Of a DNA stretch of 64,000 nt, positions 10,427 through 21,761 are shown piece after piece. Source of the DNA: Motilibacter peucedani (GTDB taxonomy: Bacteria; Actinomycetota; Actinomycetes; Motilibacterales; Motilibacteraceae). A program made the position numbers and the translations under genes. How positions within the stretch are numbered: the first letter of the stretch is position 1; each line of letters starts with the position of its first letter. Location: contig NZ_RBWV01000014.1 in assembly GCF_003634695.1 (NCBI RefSeq), positions 124,001 to 188,000 of the forward strand, written 5' to 3'. Under the pieces are notes generated by a model, which did no database searches, was not told where the DNA came from, and was given only the letters and a program-made list of their open reading frames with translations.

Positions 10427-11341
10427 CTAGAGCGGTCCGGCGCCCTCGCCCTGCAGGTCGAGCACCCGGGCGGCGAAGCCGTCCGGGGCCCGCCGGGCCA
10501 CCTCGTCCGCCGAGCCGTGCGGCACGAGGGCCAGGACGGTCGGCCCGGCACCCGAGACCACGGCGGCCACTCCGTCGGCGCGCAGCAGGCGTACGAGTGC
10601 GGCGCTCGCCGGCATCGCCGGCTCGCGGTAGTCCTGGTGCAGCCGGTCCTCGGTGGCCGGCAGCAGCAGCTCCGGCCGGCGGGTCAGCGCCTCGACCAGC
10701 AGGGCGGCGCGGCCGGCGTTGCGGGCAGCGTCGGCGTGCGGCACGCGCTCGGGCAGAAGGGTCCGGGCGAAGTGGGTCGAGACGGGCACGGTCGGGACGA
10801 AAACGACTGCAGCCACGGCAGAACTCGGCTCGAGCCGCACCGCCCGCGCGCGCCCGGCGTCGGTCCACGCGACGGTGAAGCCGCCCAGCAGGCAGGGCGC
10901 CACGTTGTCGGGGTGCCCCTCCAGCTCGCTGGCCAGCTCGAGGGCCTCGCCCTCGGCGTAGGCCCGGCCCGGGCACAGCGCCTCGACGAGCCGGAGGCCC
11001 GCGACGATGGCGGCGGACGACGAGCCGAGCCCGCGCCCGTGCGGGATGCGGTTGGTGCAGTGCAGCCGCACCGGCGGCGGCACCGGGACGCCGAGAGCGT
11101 CGAAGCCGCGCGCCATCGCGCGCACGACCAGGTGCCCCGCGTCGAGGGGTACGTCTGCGGCCCCCTCCCCCTCGGCCGTCACCTCGAGCGCGGAGCCGGC
11201 CGGCAGCACCTCGGCCTCGACGGTGTCCTCGAGCGAGAGCGCCAGCCCGAGCGAGTCGAAGCCGGGCCCGAGGTTGGCACTGGTGGCCGGGACCCTCAGC
11301 CGGGCCCGGCCGGCCGGCGGGCCGGGGTCTGCCGACCCCAC
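10427..11341 (-). CDS. thrB: Homoserine kinase
   Basis: This 304-residue GHMP kinase phosphorylates homoserine with ATP on the way to threonine. The N-terminal VPATSANLGPGFDSLGLAL motif and the ATP-binding glycine/serine loop PHGRGLGSSSAA (near residue 100) are clear, as is the C-terminal SGAGPTVLAL. The GTG start at 11341 is one base after the thrC stop, giving tight coupling. The order hom-thrC-thrB completes the threonine branch. Homologues act as soluble cytosolic dimers. Confidence 0.96.
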   Translation of the reverse strand: MGSADPGPPAGRARLRVPATSANLGPGFDSLGLALSLEDTVEAEVLPAGSALEVTAEGEGAADVPLDAGHLVVRAMARGFDALGVPVPPPVRLHCTNRIPHGRGLGSSSAAIVAGLRLVEALCPGRAYAEGEALELASELEGHPDNVAPCLLGGFTVAWTDAGRARAVRLEPSSAVAAVVFVPTVPVSTHFARTLLPERVPHADAARNAGRAALLVEALTRRPELLLPATEDRLHQDYREPAMPASAALVRLLRADGVAAVVSGAGPTVLALVPHGSADEVARRAPDGFAARVLDLQGEGAGPL

Positions 11342-11342
11342 C

Positions 11343-12410
11343 TCAGGCGAGCCCGAGGGCTGCGGCCGCGGCCACCGCGTCGACGGGCACGGCGACCGGC
11401 TCGACGCCGTCGCGCACCGCCCACTGCGGGTCCTTGAGGCCGTGCCCGGTGACCGTGCAGACGACCCGCTGGCCGGGGTCGAGCTCGCCGCGCCCGCTCT
11501 TGGCGAGCAGTCCGGCGACGCCGGCGGCCGACGCCGGCTCGACGAAGACGCCCTCGCGGTCGGCGAGCAGGCGCTGGGCGCGCAGGATCTCGTCGTCGGT
11601 CACTGCCTCGACGACGCCGCCGGAGTCGTCGCGGGCGGCGACCGCCAGGGCCCACGAGGCCGGGTTGCCGATGCGGATCGCGCTGGCGATCGTCTCGGGG
11701 TGGGGCACAGGACGACCGGAGACCAGCGGCGCGGCGCCGGCGGCCTGGAAGCCCCACATGCGCGGGCGCCGCGTCGCGTTGCCCGCCGCGACGTCCTCGG
11801 TGTAGCCCATCCAGTAGGCCGAGACGTTGCCGGCGTTGCCGACCGGCAGGCAGTGGATGTCGGGCGCGTCGCCGAGCGACTCGACGATCTCGAACGCGGC
11901 GGTCTTCTGACCGTGCAGGCGGACGGGGTTGACGCTGTTGACCAGCGCGACGGGGTAGCGGTCGGAGAGCTCGCGGGCGAGCACCAGGCACTCGTCGAAC
12001 CCGCCGTCGGTCACCTGCAGGATCGTCGCGCCGTGGATGACCGCCTGGGCCAGCTTGCCGGTGGCGATCTTGCCCTGCGGCACGAGGACCGCGCTGCGGA
12101 TGCCGGCGCGGGCGGCGTAGGCCGCGGCGCTCGCGCTCGTGTTGCCGGTGGACGCGCAGATGACCGCCTTGGCGCCCTCGCCGACGGCGACGCTCATGGC
12201 GACGGTCATGCCACGGTCCTTGAAGGACCCGGTGGGGTTGGCGCCCTCGACCTTCAGCCAGACCTCGCACCCGGTGCGCGCCGAGAGCTCGGCCGCGGGC
12301 ACCAGCGGCGTCGCGCCCTCGAGCAGCGTGACGACGGGCGTGTCAGGGGTGACGGGCAGGCGGTCGCGGTACTCCTCGACGACCCCCCGCCAGGTGCTGC
12401 GCGAGCTCAA
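11343..12410 (-). CDS. thrC: Threonine synthase
   Basis: This 355-residue PLP enzyme converts O-phosphohomoserine to threonine. The PLP lysine is in [11 protein letters not shown] near residue 60, the phosphate-binding loop is in [12 protein letters not shown], and a later GNAGN is also present. It starts at a TTG (12410) with a CGGAGG site five bases upstream, which decides the start. A possible promoter of its own lies in the 71-bp gap after hom, and the gene is followed by thrB after one base. Confidence 0.96.
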   Translation of the reverse strand: MSSRSTWRGVVEEYRDRLPVTPDTPVVTLLEGATPLVPAAELSARTGCEVWLKVEGANPTGSFKDRGMTVAMSVAVGEGAKAVICASTGNTSASAAAYAARAGIRSAVLVPQGKIATGKLAQAVIHGATILQVTDGGFDECLVLARELSDRYPVALVNSVNPVRLHGQKTAAFEIVESLGDAPDIHCLPVGNAGNVSAYWMGYTEDVAAGNATRRPRMWGFQAAGAAPLVSGRPVPHPETIASAIRIGNPASWALAVAARDDSGGVVEAVTDDEILRAQRLLADREGVFVEPASAAGVAGLLAKSGRGELDPGQRVVCTVTGHGLKDPQWAVRDGVEPVAVPVDAVAAAAALGLA

Positions 12411-12437
12411 CGCTGCCTCCGGGGCGTAGGGGTGCCC

Positions 12438-12443
12438 AGCCTA
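12438..12443 (-). promoter_or_regulatory. Candidate -10 box for thrC-thrB
   Basis: TAGGCT on the minus strand lies 27 nt before the thrC TTG and would give a leader of about 20 nt containing the CGGAGG ribosome site. The hom-thrC gap is the only sizeable gap in the argS-thrB run, so it is the natural place for an internal promoter. No clear -35. Confidence 0.4.
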
Positions 12444-12481
12444 GCGGCGCGCGGGGACCGTGCCGCCGTGACCGGAGGACC

Positions 12482-13771
12482 TCACCCGCCCTCGACGCGC
12501 ATGACGCTCGACACGTCGCGCACGATCTCGAGCTCGCGGAGCTCCTGGACGGTGGCGGCCAGGGCCGCGTCGGGGGCCGAGTGGGTGACCAGGACGAGCA
12601 CCGCGTCGTCGGCGTGGCCCTCCTGCCGGACCGTCTGGATCGAGACGCCGTGGCCGGCGAAGGCCTGCGCCACCGCGGCGAGGACGCCGGGACGGTCGTC
12701 GACGTCGAGGCTGACGTGGTAGCGCGTGGTCGTCTCGCCCATGGGCCGCACGGGCAGGTCGGCGTAGGCCGACTCCCCCGGGCCGTTGACGCCACCGACC
12801 CGGTGGCGGGCCGCCGCGACGAGGTCGCCGAGCACGGCCGAGGCCGTCGGGTCGCCGCCCGCACCCCGGCCGTAGAACATCAGCTCGCCGGCAGCGTCGG
12901 CCTGGACGAACACCGCGTTGAAGGCGTCGTGCACCGAGGCGAGGGGGTGCGCCGCCGGGATCATCGCCGGATGGACCCGGACGGAGACGCCGCCGTCGAC
13001 GCGCTCGGCGATGGCCAGCAGCTTGACCACCCGGCCCATCGCGCGGGCGCTCGCGACATCGGCCGCGGTCACCTCGGTGATGCCCTCGCGGTGCACCGCG
13101 CCGAGCGGCACGCGGGTGTGGAACGCCAGCGAGGCCAGGATCGCCGCCTTGGCAGCCGCGTCGAAGCCTTCGACGTCGGCGGTCGGGTCGGCCTCGGCAT
13201 AGCCGAGCTCGGTCGCCTCGTCGAGCGCTTCGGCGAAGCCGGCGCCCGACTCGGACATCTTCGAGAGGATGAAGTTCGTGGTGCCGTTGACGATGCCGAG
13301 GACGCGCTGCACCCGGTCGCCCACGAGCGACTCGCGCAAGGGGCGCAGGATGGGGATCGCCCCGGCGACAGCGGCTTCGTAGTAGAGGTCGACACCAGCG
13401 GCCTCGGCCGCGGCGTGCAGGGTCGAGCCGTCCTCTGCCATCAGGGCCTTGTTGGCGGTCACGACCGACGCGCCGTTCTTCAGCGCCGCCAGCACGACCG
13501 AACGGGCCGGCTCGATACCACCCATGACCTCGACCACGAGGTCGACCTCGGGGCGGGAGACGAGCTCGACCGCGTCGGTGGTGAAGAGCGACGCGTCGAC
13601 CGGCACCTCGGGGCGGGGGCGCTGGCGGCGTACGGCGATGCCCGCGAGCTCGAGCGGACGGCCGGCGCGCGCGGCGAGGTCGTCGGCGCTCTCGACGAGG
13701 AGCCGGGCGACGGAGGCGCCGACCGAACCACATCCGACCAGTGCGACGCGCAACGGTTCGTGGTCAGGCAT
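12482..13771 (-). CDS. hom: Homoserine dehydrogenase with ACT domain
   Basis: This 429-residue enzyme reduces aspartate semialdehyde to homoserine. It has the N-terminal NAD(P)-binding GCGSVGASVA near residue 15, the central catalytic region VNGTTNFIL and GYAEADPTADVEGFDAAAK (substrate lysine and acids), and a C-terminal ACT domain (about 350-429, YHVSLDVDDRPGVLA) that usually binds threonine for feedback control. The ATG at 13771 overlaps the lysA end by 8 bp, so the lysine and threonine branches are coupled. Confidence 0.96.
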   Translation of the reverse strand: MPDHEPLRVALVGCGSVGASVARLLVESADDLAARAGRPLELAGIAVRRQRPRPEVPVDASLFTTDAVELVSRPEVDLVVEVMGGIEPARSVVLAALKNGASVVTANKALMAEDGSTLHAAAEAAGVDLYYEAAVAGAIPILRPLRESLVGDRVQRVLGIVNGTTNFILSKMSESGAGFAEALDEATELGYAEADPTADVEGFDAAAKAAILASLAFHTRVPLGAVHREGITEVTAADVASARAMGRVVKLLAIAERVDGGVSVRVHPAMIPAAHPLASVHDAFNAVFVQADAAGELMFYGRGAGGDPTASAVLGDLVAAARHRVGGVNGPGESAYADLPVRPMGETTTRYHVSLDVDDRPGVLAAVAQAFAGHGVSIQTVRQEGHADDAVLVLVTHSAPDAALAATVQELRELEIVRDVSSVMRVEGG

Positions 13772-15173
13772 TCGGCACTCCCGGGTCGAGCCGCAGCAGG
13801 TCGTCGTCGGTCTCGCGACGGAGCAGTACGCGTACGGCACCGTCGCGCACGGAGAGCACCGGCGGCCGCGCGACCGCGTTGTAGTTGCTCGCCATCGAGC
13901 GGCAGTAGGCGCCCGTGCCCGGCACGGCGACCAGGTCGCCGGCCGTCACGTCGGAGGGCAGGAACTCGTCCTTGACCACGACATCGCCGCTCTCGCAGTG
14001 CTTCCCGACGACGCGGGACAGCGCGGGAGGGGCGCTCGACGCGCGCGAGGCCAGGGTGGCGGAGTAGCTCGCGTCGTAGAGGGACGTGCGGATGTTGTCG
14101 CTCATGCCGCCGTCGACGGCGACGTACTGGCGGCGGGCGCCCGCGTCGAGGGCGACCTGCTTGACGGTGCCGACCTCGTAGAGGGTGAAGGTCGTCGGGC
14201 CGACGATCGCGCGGCCCGGCTCGACGGCGAGGTGGGGCACGGCGATGCCGAGCGACTCGCACTCGCGCTCGACGATCTCGCGCATGCCCTTGGCCAGGTC
14301 GTGGGGCGTGGCCGGGTCGTCGGCGCTGGTGTAGGCGATGCCGAAGCCGCCGCCGAGGTCTGCCTCGGGCAGGACCACGCCGAGCTCGCGCTCGATGCGG
14401 GCGTGCAGCGCCAGCACGCGGCGCGCGGAGATCTCGAACCCGGAGGTGTCGAAGATCTGCGAGCCGATGTGGCTGTGGAGACCGACCAGCTCGAGGGCAG
14501 GAGCGGCGAGCACCCGGCGCACCGCCTCGAGCGCGTCGCCCGCCGAGACCGAGAAGCCGAACTTCTGGTCCTCGTGGGCGGTGGCGATGAACTCGTGGGT
14601 GTGGGCCTCGACGCCCACGGTGACCCGGACGAGGACCCGCTGCACCACACCGGCGTCGGCGGCGACCTGCGCGAGACGGGCGATCTCCTCGAAGGAGTCG
14701 ACGACGACACGGCCGACGCCCGCGTCGACGGCGCGGCGCAGCTCGGCGACCGACTTGTTGTTGCCGTGGAAGAGCAGCCGGTCGCCGGGCACGCCGGCCG
14801 CGAGCGCGACCGCCAGCTCGCCGCCCGTGCTGACGTCGATGCAGAGCCCCTCCTCGACCACCCACGCCGCGACGCCGGTGCAGAGGAAGGACTTGCCGGC
14901 GTAGTAGACGGTCGCGGGGGCGAAGGCGTCGCGGAACGCCGCCGCGCGCGCCCGCAGGTCGAGCTCGTCGAGGACGTAGGCGGGCGTGCCGTAGCGCTGC
15001 GCGATCTCGACGACGTCGACGCCGGCGACGGTCAGGACGCCGTCGTCGCGTCGCGAGACACCGGCCGACCACAGCTCGGGGACGAGGGCGTTGACGTCGG
15101 CCGGCTCCTGCAGCCAGGACGGGCCGAGCGGTCCGGCCTGGCCGTGCAGGGCACCGGCGGGGTGGGCGCGCAC
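13764..15173 (-). CDS. lysA: Diaminopimelate decarboxylase
   Basis: This 469-residue fold-III PLP enzyme makes lysine from meso-diaminopimelate. The PLP lysine is in VYYAGKSFLC near residue 85, HSHIGSQIF and the GGGFGIAY phosphate-binding loop follow, and the C-terminal CESGD supplies a cysteine and aspartate to the partner subunit's active site. I chose the GTG at 15173, two bases after the argS stop, because it gives the MRAHPAG start shared by actinobacterial LysA proteins. It is coupled to hom by an 8-bp overlap. Confidence 0.95.
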   Translation of the reverse strand: MRAHPAGALHGQAGPLGPSWLQEPADVNALVPELWSAGVSRRDDGVLTVAGVDVVEIAQRYGTPAYVLDELDLRARAAAFRDAFAPATVYYAGKSFLCTGVAAWVVEEGLCIDVSTGGELAVALAAGVPGDRLLFHGNNKSVAELRRAVDAGVGRVVVDSFEEIARLAQVAADAGVVQRVLVRVTVGVEAHTHEFIATAHEDQKFGFSVSAGDALEAVRRVLAAPALELVGLHSHIGSQIFDTSGFEISARRVLALHARIERELGVVLPEADLGGGFGIAYTSADDPATPHDLAKGMREIVERECESLGIAVPHLAVEPGRAIVGPTTFTLYEVGTVKQVALDAGARRQYVAVDGGMSDNIRTSLYDASYSATLASRASSAPPALSRVVGKHCESGDVVVKDEFLPSDVTAGDLVAVPGTGAYCRSMASNYNAVARPPVLSVRDGAVRVLLRRETDDDLLRLDPGVPNA

Positions 15174-15175
15174 GC

Positions 15176-16834
15176 CTACATCCGCTCGGGGGCGTCGACG
15201 CCGAGCAGGCCGAGGCCGTTGGCGAGCACGATGCGGGTGGCCTCGCAGAGCCACAGCCGGGCCCGCGTGAGGTCGGTCGGCGCCTCGTCGCCCATGGGCA
15301 GCACCCGGCAGGCGTCGTAGAAGCGGTGGTACGTGCCGGCCAGCGTCTCGAGGTAGCGCGCCACCCGGTGCACCTCGCGCAGCTCGGCGGCGGTGGCCAC
15401 GACCGCCGGGAACTCGGCGAGCACGCCGAGCAGGTCGCCCTCGCGCTCGTGGGCCAGCAGCGCGGGGTCGAAGTCGTCGACCGAGCCGCGCTCGACGCCC
15501 AGCTCGGCGGCGTTGCGCAGCACGCCGCTGATGCGCGCGTGGGCGTACTGCACGTAGAAGACGGGGTTCTCGTTGGCCCGCTTGGTGAGCAGGTCGATGT
15601 CGAGCACCATGGTCGAGTCGGTGGACGAGCGGGCCAGCGCGTAGCGCACCGCGTCGACGCCCGCGAGGTCGACGACGTCCTCGAGCGTCACCACCGTGCC
15701 GGCGCGCTTGCTCAGCTTGAGGTCCTCGCCGCCTTGCACGACCTTGACGAACTGCCCGATCAGCATCTCGAACCGCGCCGGGTCGTCGCCCGCGCAGGCA
15801 GCGATCGCCTTGAGCCGGTTGACGTAGCCGTGGTGGTCGGCCCCCAGCATGATGATGCAGGTCTCGAAGCCGCGACCCCGCTTCGAGAGGTAGTAGGCGC
15901 AGTCGGCCGCGAAGTAGGTCGGCGAGCCGTCGCTGCGGACCAGCACGCGGTCCTTGTCGTCGCCGAAGTCGGTGGTGCGCAGCCAGACCGCGCCCTCGGA
16001 GTCGTAGACGTGGCCCTGCTCGCGCAGGGTCGCGACCGCCTTCTCGACCCCGCCCTCGGCGTGCAGGGTGCGCTCCGAGAACCACACGTCGAACTCGGTG
16101 CGGAACGAGCGCAGCGTCTGCTGCTGGAGCGCGAGCTGCACGCGGTAGCCGGCCTCCCGGAACGCCGGCACCTGCTCGTCGGCGGGCAGCTCGAGGATGC
16201 CCGGCTCCTGCTCGAGCACCAGGGCGGCCAGGTCGGCGACGTAGGCGCCCTGGTAGCCGTCCTCGGGCGGCTGCTCGCCGAGCGCCCGCGCCCGGATCGA
16301 CGCGCCGAACTTGTCCATCTGCGAGCCCGCGTCGTTGATGTAGAACTCGCGGGTGACCTCGGCGCCCGACGCGCTCATGATCCGGCCGAGGCAGTCGCCC
16401 ACCGCCGCCCACCGGACGTGGCCCAGGTGCAGGGGGCCGGTCGGGTTGGCGGAGACGAACTCGAGGTTCACGCGCTGGCCCGCCTCGGAGCCGTTGCGGC
16501 CGTAGGCCGCTCCCGCCCGCACCACGGTGCGGGCGGTCTCGCCGGCGGCGGCCCGCTCCAGGCGTACGTTGAGGAACCCGGGCCCCGCGACCTCGACGGC
16601 CTCGACGCCCGCGGCCGAGCGCAGCCGGGCGGCCACCAGCTCGGCGACCTCACGCGGCGGACGGCCGGCCTGCTTGGCGAGCTGCAGGGCGACGTTGGTG
16701 GCGTAGTCGCCGTGCTCCTTCTGGCGCGGTCGCTCCACCGTCACCGTCGCCGGGACCTCGACCGCGAGGTCACCGGCCTCGACGGCGTGCCGGACGGCGG
16801 ACAGGACGGCATCAGCGAGCTCGGCGGGGGTCAC
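15176..16834 (-). CDS. argS: Arginyl-tRNA synthetase
   Basis: This 552-residue class I synthetase charges tRNA-Arg. It has the N-terminal Add-1 domain, the HIGH-type motif HLGH in [14 protein letters not shown] near residue 135, the KMSKS equivalent KLSKRAGT near residue 380, and the C-terminal anticodon-binding DALR domain ending in [11 protein letters not shown]. The GTG start at 16834 has no ribosome site. Instead, a TAGCCT -10 box lies six bases upstream, so the mRNA is probably leaderless. It heads the argS-lysA-hom-thrC-thrB run. Confidence 0.95.
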   Translation of the reverse strand: MTPAELADAVLSAVRHAVEAGDLAVEVPATVTVERPRQKEHGDYATNVALQLAKQAGRPPREVAELVAARLRSAAGVEAVEVAGPGFLNVRLERAAAGETARTVVRAGAAYGRNGSEAGQRVNLEFVSANPTGPLHLGHVRWAAVGDCLGRIMSASGAEVTREFYINDAGSQMDKFGASIRARALGEQPPEDGYQGAYVADLAALVLEQEPGILELPADEQVPAFREAGYRVQLALQQQTLRSFRTEFDVWFSERTLHAEGGVEKAVATLREQGHVYDSEGAVWLRTTDFGDDKDRVLVRSDGSPTYFAADCAYYLSKRGRGFETCIIMLGADHHGYVNRLKAIAACAGDDPARFEMLIGQFVKVVQGGEDLKLSKRAGTVVTLEDVVDLAGVDAVRYALARSSTDSTMVLDIDLLTKRANENPVFYVQYAHARISGVLRNAAELGVERGSVDDFDPALLAHEREGDLLGVLAEFPAVVATAAELREVHRVARYLETLAGTYHRFYDACRVLPMGDEAPTDLTRARLWLCEATRIVLANGLGLLGVDAPERM

Positions 16835-16840
16835 CGGACA

Positions 16841-16846
16841 AGGCTA
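16841..16846 (-). promoter_or_regulatory. -10 box of the leaderless argS promoter
   Basis: TAGCCT fits TANNNT and is followed after six bases by the argS GTG, the spacing expected when transcription begins at the start codon. Its first three bases are the TAG stop codon of the upstream cheY-like gene, so the two genes are packed as closely as possible while keeping separate promoters. Confidence 0.6.
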
Positions 16847-17254
16847 CCGGGGGTGGTCGGCGCGACCGTTCTCGGCGAGATCGCTCACGATGCGCACCAG
16901 CTCGTCGGGGTCGAAGGGCTTGGTGACGTAGGCGTCGACGCCGATCTCGCGCCCGCGCCGGAAGTCGGCCTCCTGAGCGCAGGCGCTGACGATCGCGATG
17001 GGCAGCGACTCGGTGCGCGGGTCGGCGCGCAGCTGCTCGGCGGTGAGGAAGCCGTCCATGTCGGGCATCGTCACGTCGAGCGTCACGACGGCCGGCTCGA
17101 CGTCGTGGACCTTCTGCAGCGCCTCGCGCCCGTTGGTCGCCGTCACCACCTCGAAGCCCTCGAGCGAGAGGTTCATCGAGATCAGGTCGCGCACGGTGGC
17201 GCTGTCGTCGACCACCAGCACCCGCGGAGCGCCGCCAGCGCCATGAGGAGCCAT
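16844..17254 (-). CDS. CheY-like stand-alone response regulator receiver
   Basis: This 136-residue single receiver domain has no output domain. The phosphorylation site is Asp in VVTLDVTMPDMDGF near residue 60, the acidic pocket is VVDDS near 17, the conserved Thr/Ser is in IAIVSAC, and the lysine is in YVTKPFDPDEL. It could act on a flagellar or pilus motor or in a phosphorelay, but no kinase is nearby. Chemosensory relatives in the window are a damaged chemoreceptor (35381-37079) and PilT (38942-40030). The ATG at 17254 lies six bases after a TAGCCT -10 box. Confidence 0.9.
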   Translation of the reverse strand: MAPHGAGGAPRVLVVDDSATVRDLISMNLSLEGFEVVTATNGREALQKVHDVEPAVVTLDVTMPDMDGFLTAEQLRADPRTESLPIAIVSACAQEADFRRGREIGVDAYVTKPFDPDELVRIVSDLAENGRADHPR

Positions 17255-17260
17255 GCCCGA

Positions 17261-17266
17261 AGGCTA
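17261..17266 (-). promoter_or_regulatory. -10 box of the leaderless cheY-like promoter
   Basis: TAGCCT lies six bases upstream of the ATG of the receiver gene, and there is no ribosome-binding sequence between them. This is the same box and spacing as at argS and implies a leaderless transcript. Confidence 0.55.
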
Positions 17267-17350
17267 GACCCCGCGCCTGGGTGGGTAAGGGGCGGTCGTA
17301 CGCAGTTCATCGATGCACCCCGGAAGCCGGGTGCCGCACGAGGGAGACAC

Positions 17351-18211
17351 ATGCAGCAACGTCGCATCGGCGGGGTCGAGGTCAGCGCGATCGGACTGGG
17401 CGGCATGCCCATGTCCATCGAGGGACGCCCCGACCGCGACCGCTCGATCCGCACCATCCACGCCGCGCTCGACGCCGGCGTGACGCTCATCGACACGGCC
17501 GACGCCTACCACATCGGCGCCGACGAGGTCGGCCACAACGAGTCGCTGATCGCCGAGGCGCTGGCCTCGTGGTCGGGAGACAGCAGCAGCGTCCTCGTCG
17601 CCACCAAGGGCGGCCACCTGCGCCCCGGCGACGGCTCGTGGACCGTCGACGGCTCGGCGAAGCACATCCGCGAGGCGGTGGAGGCGTCGCTCGAGCGCCT
17701 CGGGGTCGACGCGATCGGGCTCTACCAGTACCACCGGCCCGACCCGAAGGTGGACTACTCCGAGCCGGTCGGCGTGCTCGGCGAGCTGCTCGACGAGGGC
17801 AAGATCCGCCTCGCCGGCATCTCGAACGCCAACCCCGACCAGATCCGCCAGGCGCAGGAGCTGCTCGGGGGCCGGCTGGTCTCGGTGCAGAACCAGTACT
17901 CCCCCGCCTTCCGCTCGAGCGAGCCCGAGCTGCAGCTCTGCGACGAGCTCGGCATCGCGTTCCTGCCGTGGAGCCCGCTCGGCGGGATCGGCGGCGCGGG
18001 CGACCTCGGCTCCAAGTTCGCCGCGTTCCAGCAGGTCGCCGAGGCGCACGGCGTCAGCGCCCAGCAGGTCTGCCTGGCCTGGGAGCTGGCCAAGTCGCCG
18101 GTCGTGATCCCGATCCCCGGCTCGAGCCGCCCCGAGACGATCCAGGACTCGGTGAAGGCCGTCGACCTGGTGCTCAGCGCCGAGGAGCTCGCGACCCTCG
18201 ACGCGGTCTGA
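17351..18211 (+). CDS. Aldo/keto reductase
   Basis: This 286-residue NADPH-dependent oxidoreductase has a TIM-barrel fold. The catalytic tetrad is suggested by IDTADAYH (Asp and Tyr near residue 50), ATKGG (Lys near 80) and YQYHRPDP (His near 120). GISNANPDQI and the C-terminal PIPGSSRPETIQDS cofactor region are typical. The ATG at 17351 follows GAGGGAGA. The substrate cannot be told from sequence. It is divergent from the cheY-like gene and just upstream of tRNA-Arg. Confidence 0.92.
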   Translation: MQQRRIGGVEVSAIGLGGMPMSIEGRPDRDRSIRTIHAALDAGVTLIDTADAYHIGADEVGHNESLIAEALASWSGDSSSVLVATKGGHLRPGDGSWTVDGSAKHIREAVEASLERLGVDAIGLYQYHRPDPKVDYSEPVGVLGELLDEGKIRLAGISNANPDQIRQAQELLGGRLVSVQNQYSPAFRSSEPELQLCDELGIAFLPWSPLGGIGGAGDLGSKFAAFQQVAEAHGVSAQQVCLAWELAKSPVVIPIPGSSRPETIQDSVKAVDLVLSAEELATLDAV

Positions 18212-18261
18212 GCACGGCAGCGCTGACCTCGACGCAGGTCTGAGGGGCGCAGGCGGGCTGC

Positions 18262-18267
18262 TAGTCT
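18262..18267 (+). promoter_or_regulatory. -10 box of tRNA-Arg
   Basis: TAGTCT fits TANNNT and lies 14 bp before the first base of tRNA-Arg(CCG), so transcription would start about 7 nt before the mature 5' end. No good -35 is visible in the preceding sequence. Confidence 0.5.
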
Positions 18268-18281
18268 CGTCTGCGCCCCGA

Positions 18282-18353
18282 GCCCCCGTAGCTCAGGGGA
18301 TAGAGCGTCGCCCTCCGGAGGCGAAAGCGCAGGTTCGAATCCTGCCGGGGGCA
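18282..18353 (+). tRNA. tRNA-Arg (anticodon CCG)
   Basis: The 72-nt cloverleaf is complete. The acceptor stem GCCCCCG pairs with CGGGGGC. The D arm is GCTC/GAGC around AGGGGATA. The anticodon stem TCGCC/GGCGA has loop CTCCGGA, giving anticodon CCG for the CGG codon. The T arm is GCAGG-TTCGAAT-CCTGC. The discriminator is A and CCA is not encoded. tRNA genes of this type are common integration sites, but no integrase or duplicated 3' end follows here. Confidence 0.97.
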
Positions 18354-18375
18354 CACACGCACCTCCCGTCCGGAC

Positions 18376-18450
18376 CGCAGGGATCCAGCCCGCAGGGATC
18401 CAGCCCGCAGGGATCCAGCCCGCAGGGATCCAGCCCGCAGGGATCCGGAC
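18376..18450 (+). repeat. 15-bp tandem repeat downstream of tRNA-Arg
   Basis: Four identical copies of CGCAGGGATCCAGCC (starting at 18376, 18391, 18406 and 18421) and a fifth that diverges at its last four bases (18436-18450) lie in the gap between the tRNA and the DMT transporter gene. Each copy has a GGATCC palindrome. The gap has no gene; the minus-strand open frame through it (a repeated S-L-R-A-G) is a by-product of the repeat. Copy number may vary between strains. Confidence 0.95.
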
Positions 18451-18492
18451 CGGACGCTCCAGCCGGCGGCCCGGCGCGTCGACACCCTCCCC

Positions 18493-19353
18493 ATGGTCGC
18501 CCTGCTCGCCCTGCTGTCCAGCCTGCTCTGGGGCACCTCCGACTTCCTCGGCGGCACGCTGAGCCGCCGCGTGCCGACGCTGGTCGTGCTCGCGGTCGGG
18601 CAGGCCGCCGCGACCGCCGTCGTCGTCGCCTGCGTACTGCTGTCCGCACCGCACGCGGGCTCGCTCGCCTGGCTGCCCGAGTCGCTGCTCGCCGGGCTCG
18701 CCTGGGCGCTGGCCATGGCCGCGTTCTACCGCGCGCTGGCGACCGGCACCATGGGCGTCGTCGCGCCCGTCGCCTCCTGCGGCATGGTCGTGCCCGTCGT
18801 CGTGGCCCTGGTCACCGGCGAGCGACCCACGCTGCTCCAGCTGGTCGGCGTCGTCGCCGCGCTGGCCGGGGTCGTGGGCGCGGCCGGGCCCGACCTCGGC
18901 GGCGAGCGCGCCGGCGCCCGCCTCCCGCTGCTGCTCGCACTGCTGGCCGCCGCCATGTTCGGGCTCGAGATCACCTGGCTGGCGCAGGCGTCGCAGCACT
19001 CGGTGCTGCTGAGCCTGCTGGGCATGCGCGCCGCCGCGCTCGGCGCGGTCCTCGTCGCGCTGCGCGTGCGCCCGCGCCCCGCGCAGGAGGGGCCGCTGCG
19101 GCTCGACGCCCGCTCGCTGCTCACCCTCTCGGGACTGGGGCTCATCGACCTCGCCGCCACCGCGACGTACGCGGTGGCCGCCGGCCGCGGCCTGGTGAGC
19201 CTGGTCGCGGTGCTCGCCTCGCTCTACCCCGCCGTCACCGTGCTGCTGGCCCGCCAGGTGCACCGAGAGCGGCTCTCCCGCCCGCAGTCGGGCGGCGTGC
19301 TCGTCGTGGTCGTCGCGGCCGTCTGCATCGCGCTGGGCGGCGCGAGCGCCTGA
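18493..19353 (+). CDS. DMT-superfamily (EamA) transporter
   Basis: This 286-residue membrane protein has ten hydrophobic segments arranged as two five-helix EamA halves. The first helix has the family start LLSSLLWGTSDFLGG and the second half begins near residue 150. EamA proteins export or import small metabolites such as amino acids or nucleotide sugars; the substrate is not predictable. It starts at 18493, 140 bp after the tRNA, and reads the same way as the following GGDEF-EAL gene. Confidence 0.88.
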   Translation: MVALLALLSSLLWGTSDFLGGTLSRRVPTLVVLAVGQAAATAVVVACVLLSAPHAGSLAWLPESLLAGLAWALAMAAFYRALATGTMGVVAPVASCGMVVPVVVALVTGERPTLLQLVGVVAALAGVVGAAGPDLGGERAGARLPLLLALLAAAMFGLEITWLAQASQHSVLLSLLGMRAAALGAVLVALRVRPRPAQEGPLRLDARSLLTLSGLGLIDLAATATYAVAAGRGLVSLVAVLASLYPAVTVLLARQVHRERLSRPQSGGVLVVVVAAVCIALGGASA

Positions 19354-19448
19354 GGCGCGGCCCTTTCCCCTGCCCCTGTCCCCCGATCGGCTGATCCGAC
19401 GGCGGCGGCCGGAGCCGATGAGACCGGGGAGTCGAGGAGAGGTGCCAC

Positions 19449-21757
<2,309 letters not shown>

Positions 21758-21761
<4 letters not shown>

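Noticed and set aside
18282-18353. Genomic island at tRNA-Arg
   Set aside because: No integrase, no duplicated tRNA 3' end, and flanking genes have ordinary composition.
18376-18450. CRISPR-like array
   Set aside because: The units are contiguous 15-bp repeats with no spacers and no cas genes.
18261-18716. Minus-strand frame with S-L-R-A-G repeats
   Set aside because: The peptide repeat is only the translation of the 15-bp DNA repeat and crosses the tRNA gene and the start of the DMT transporter.
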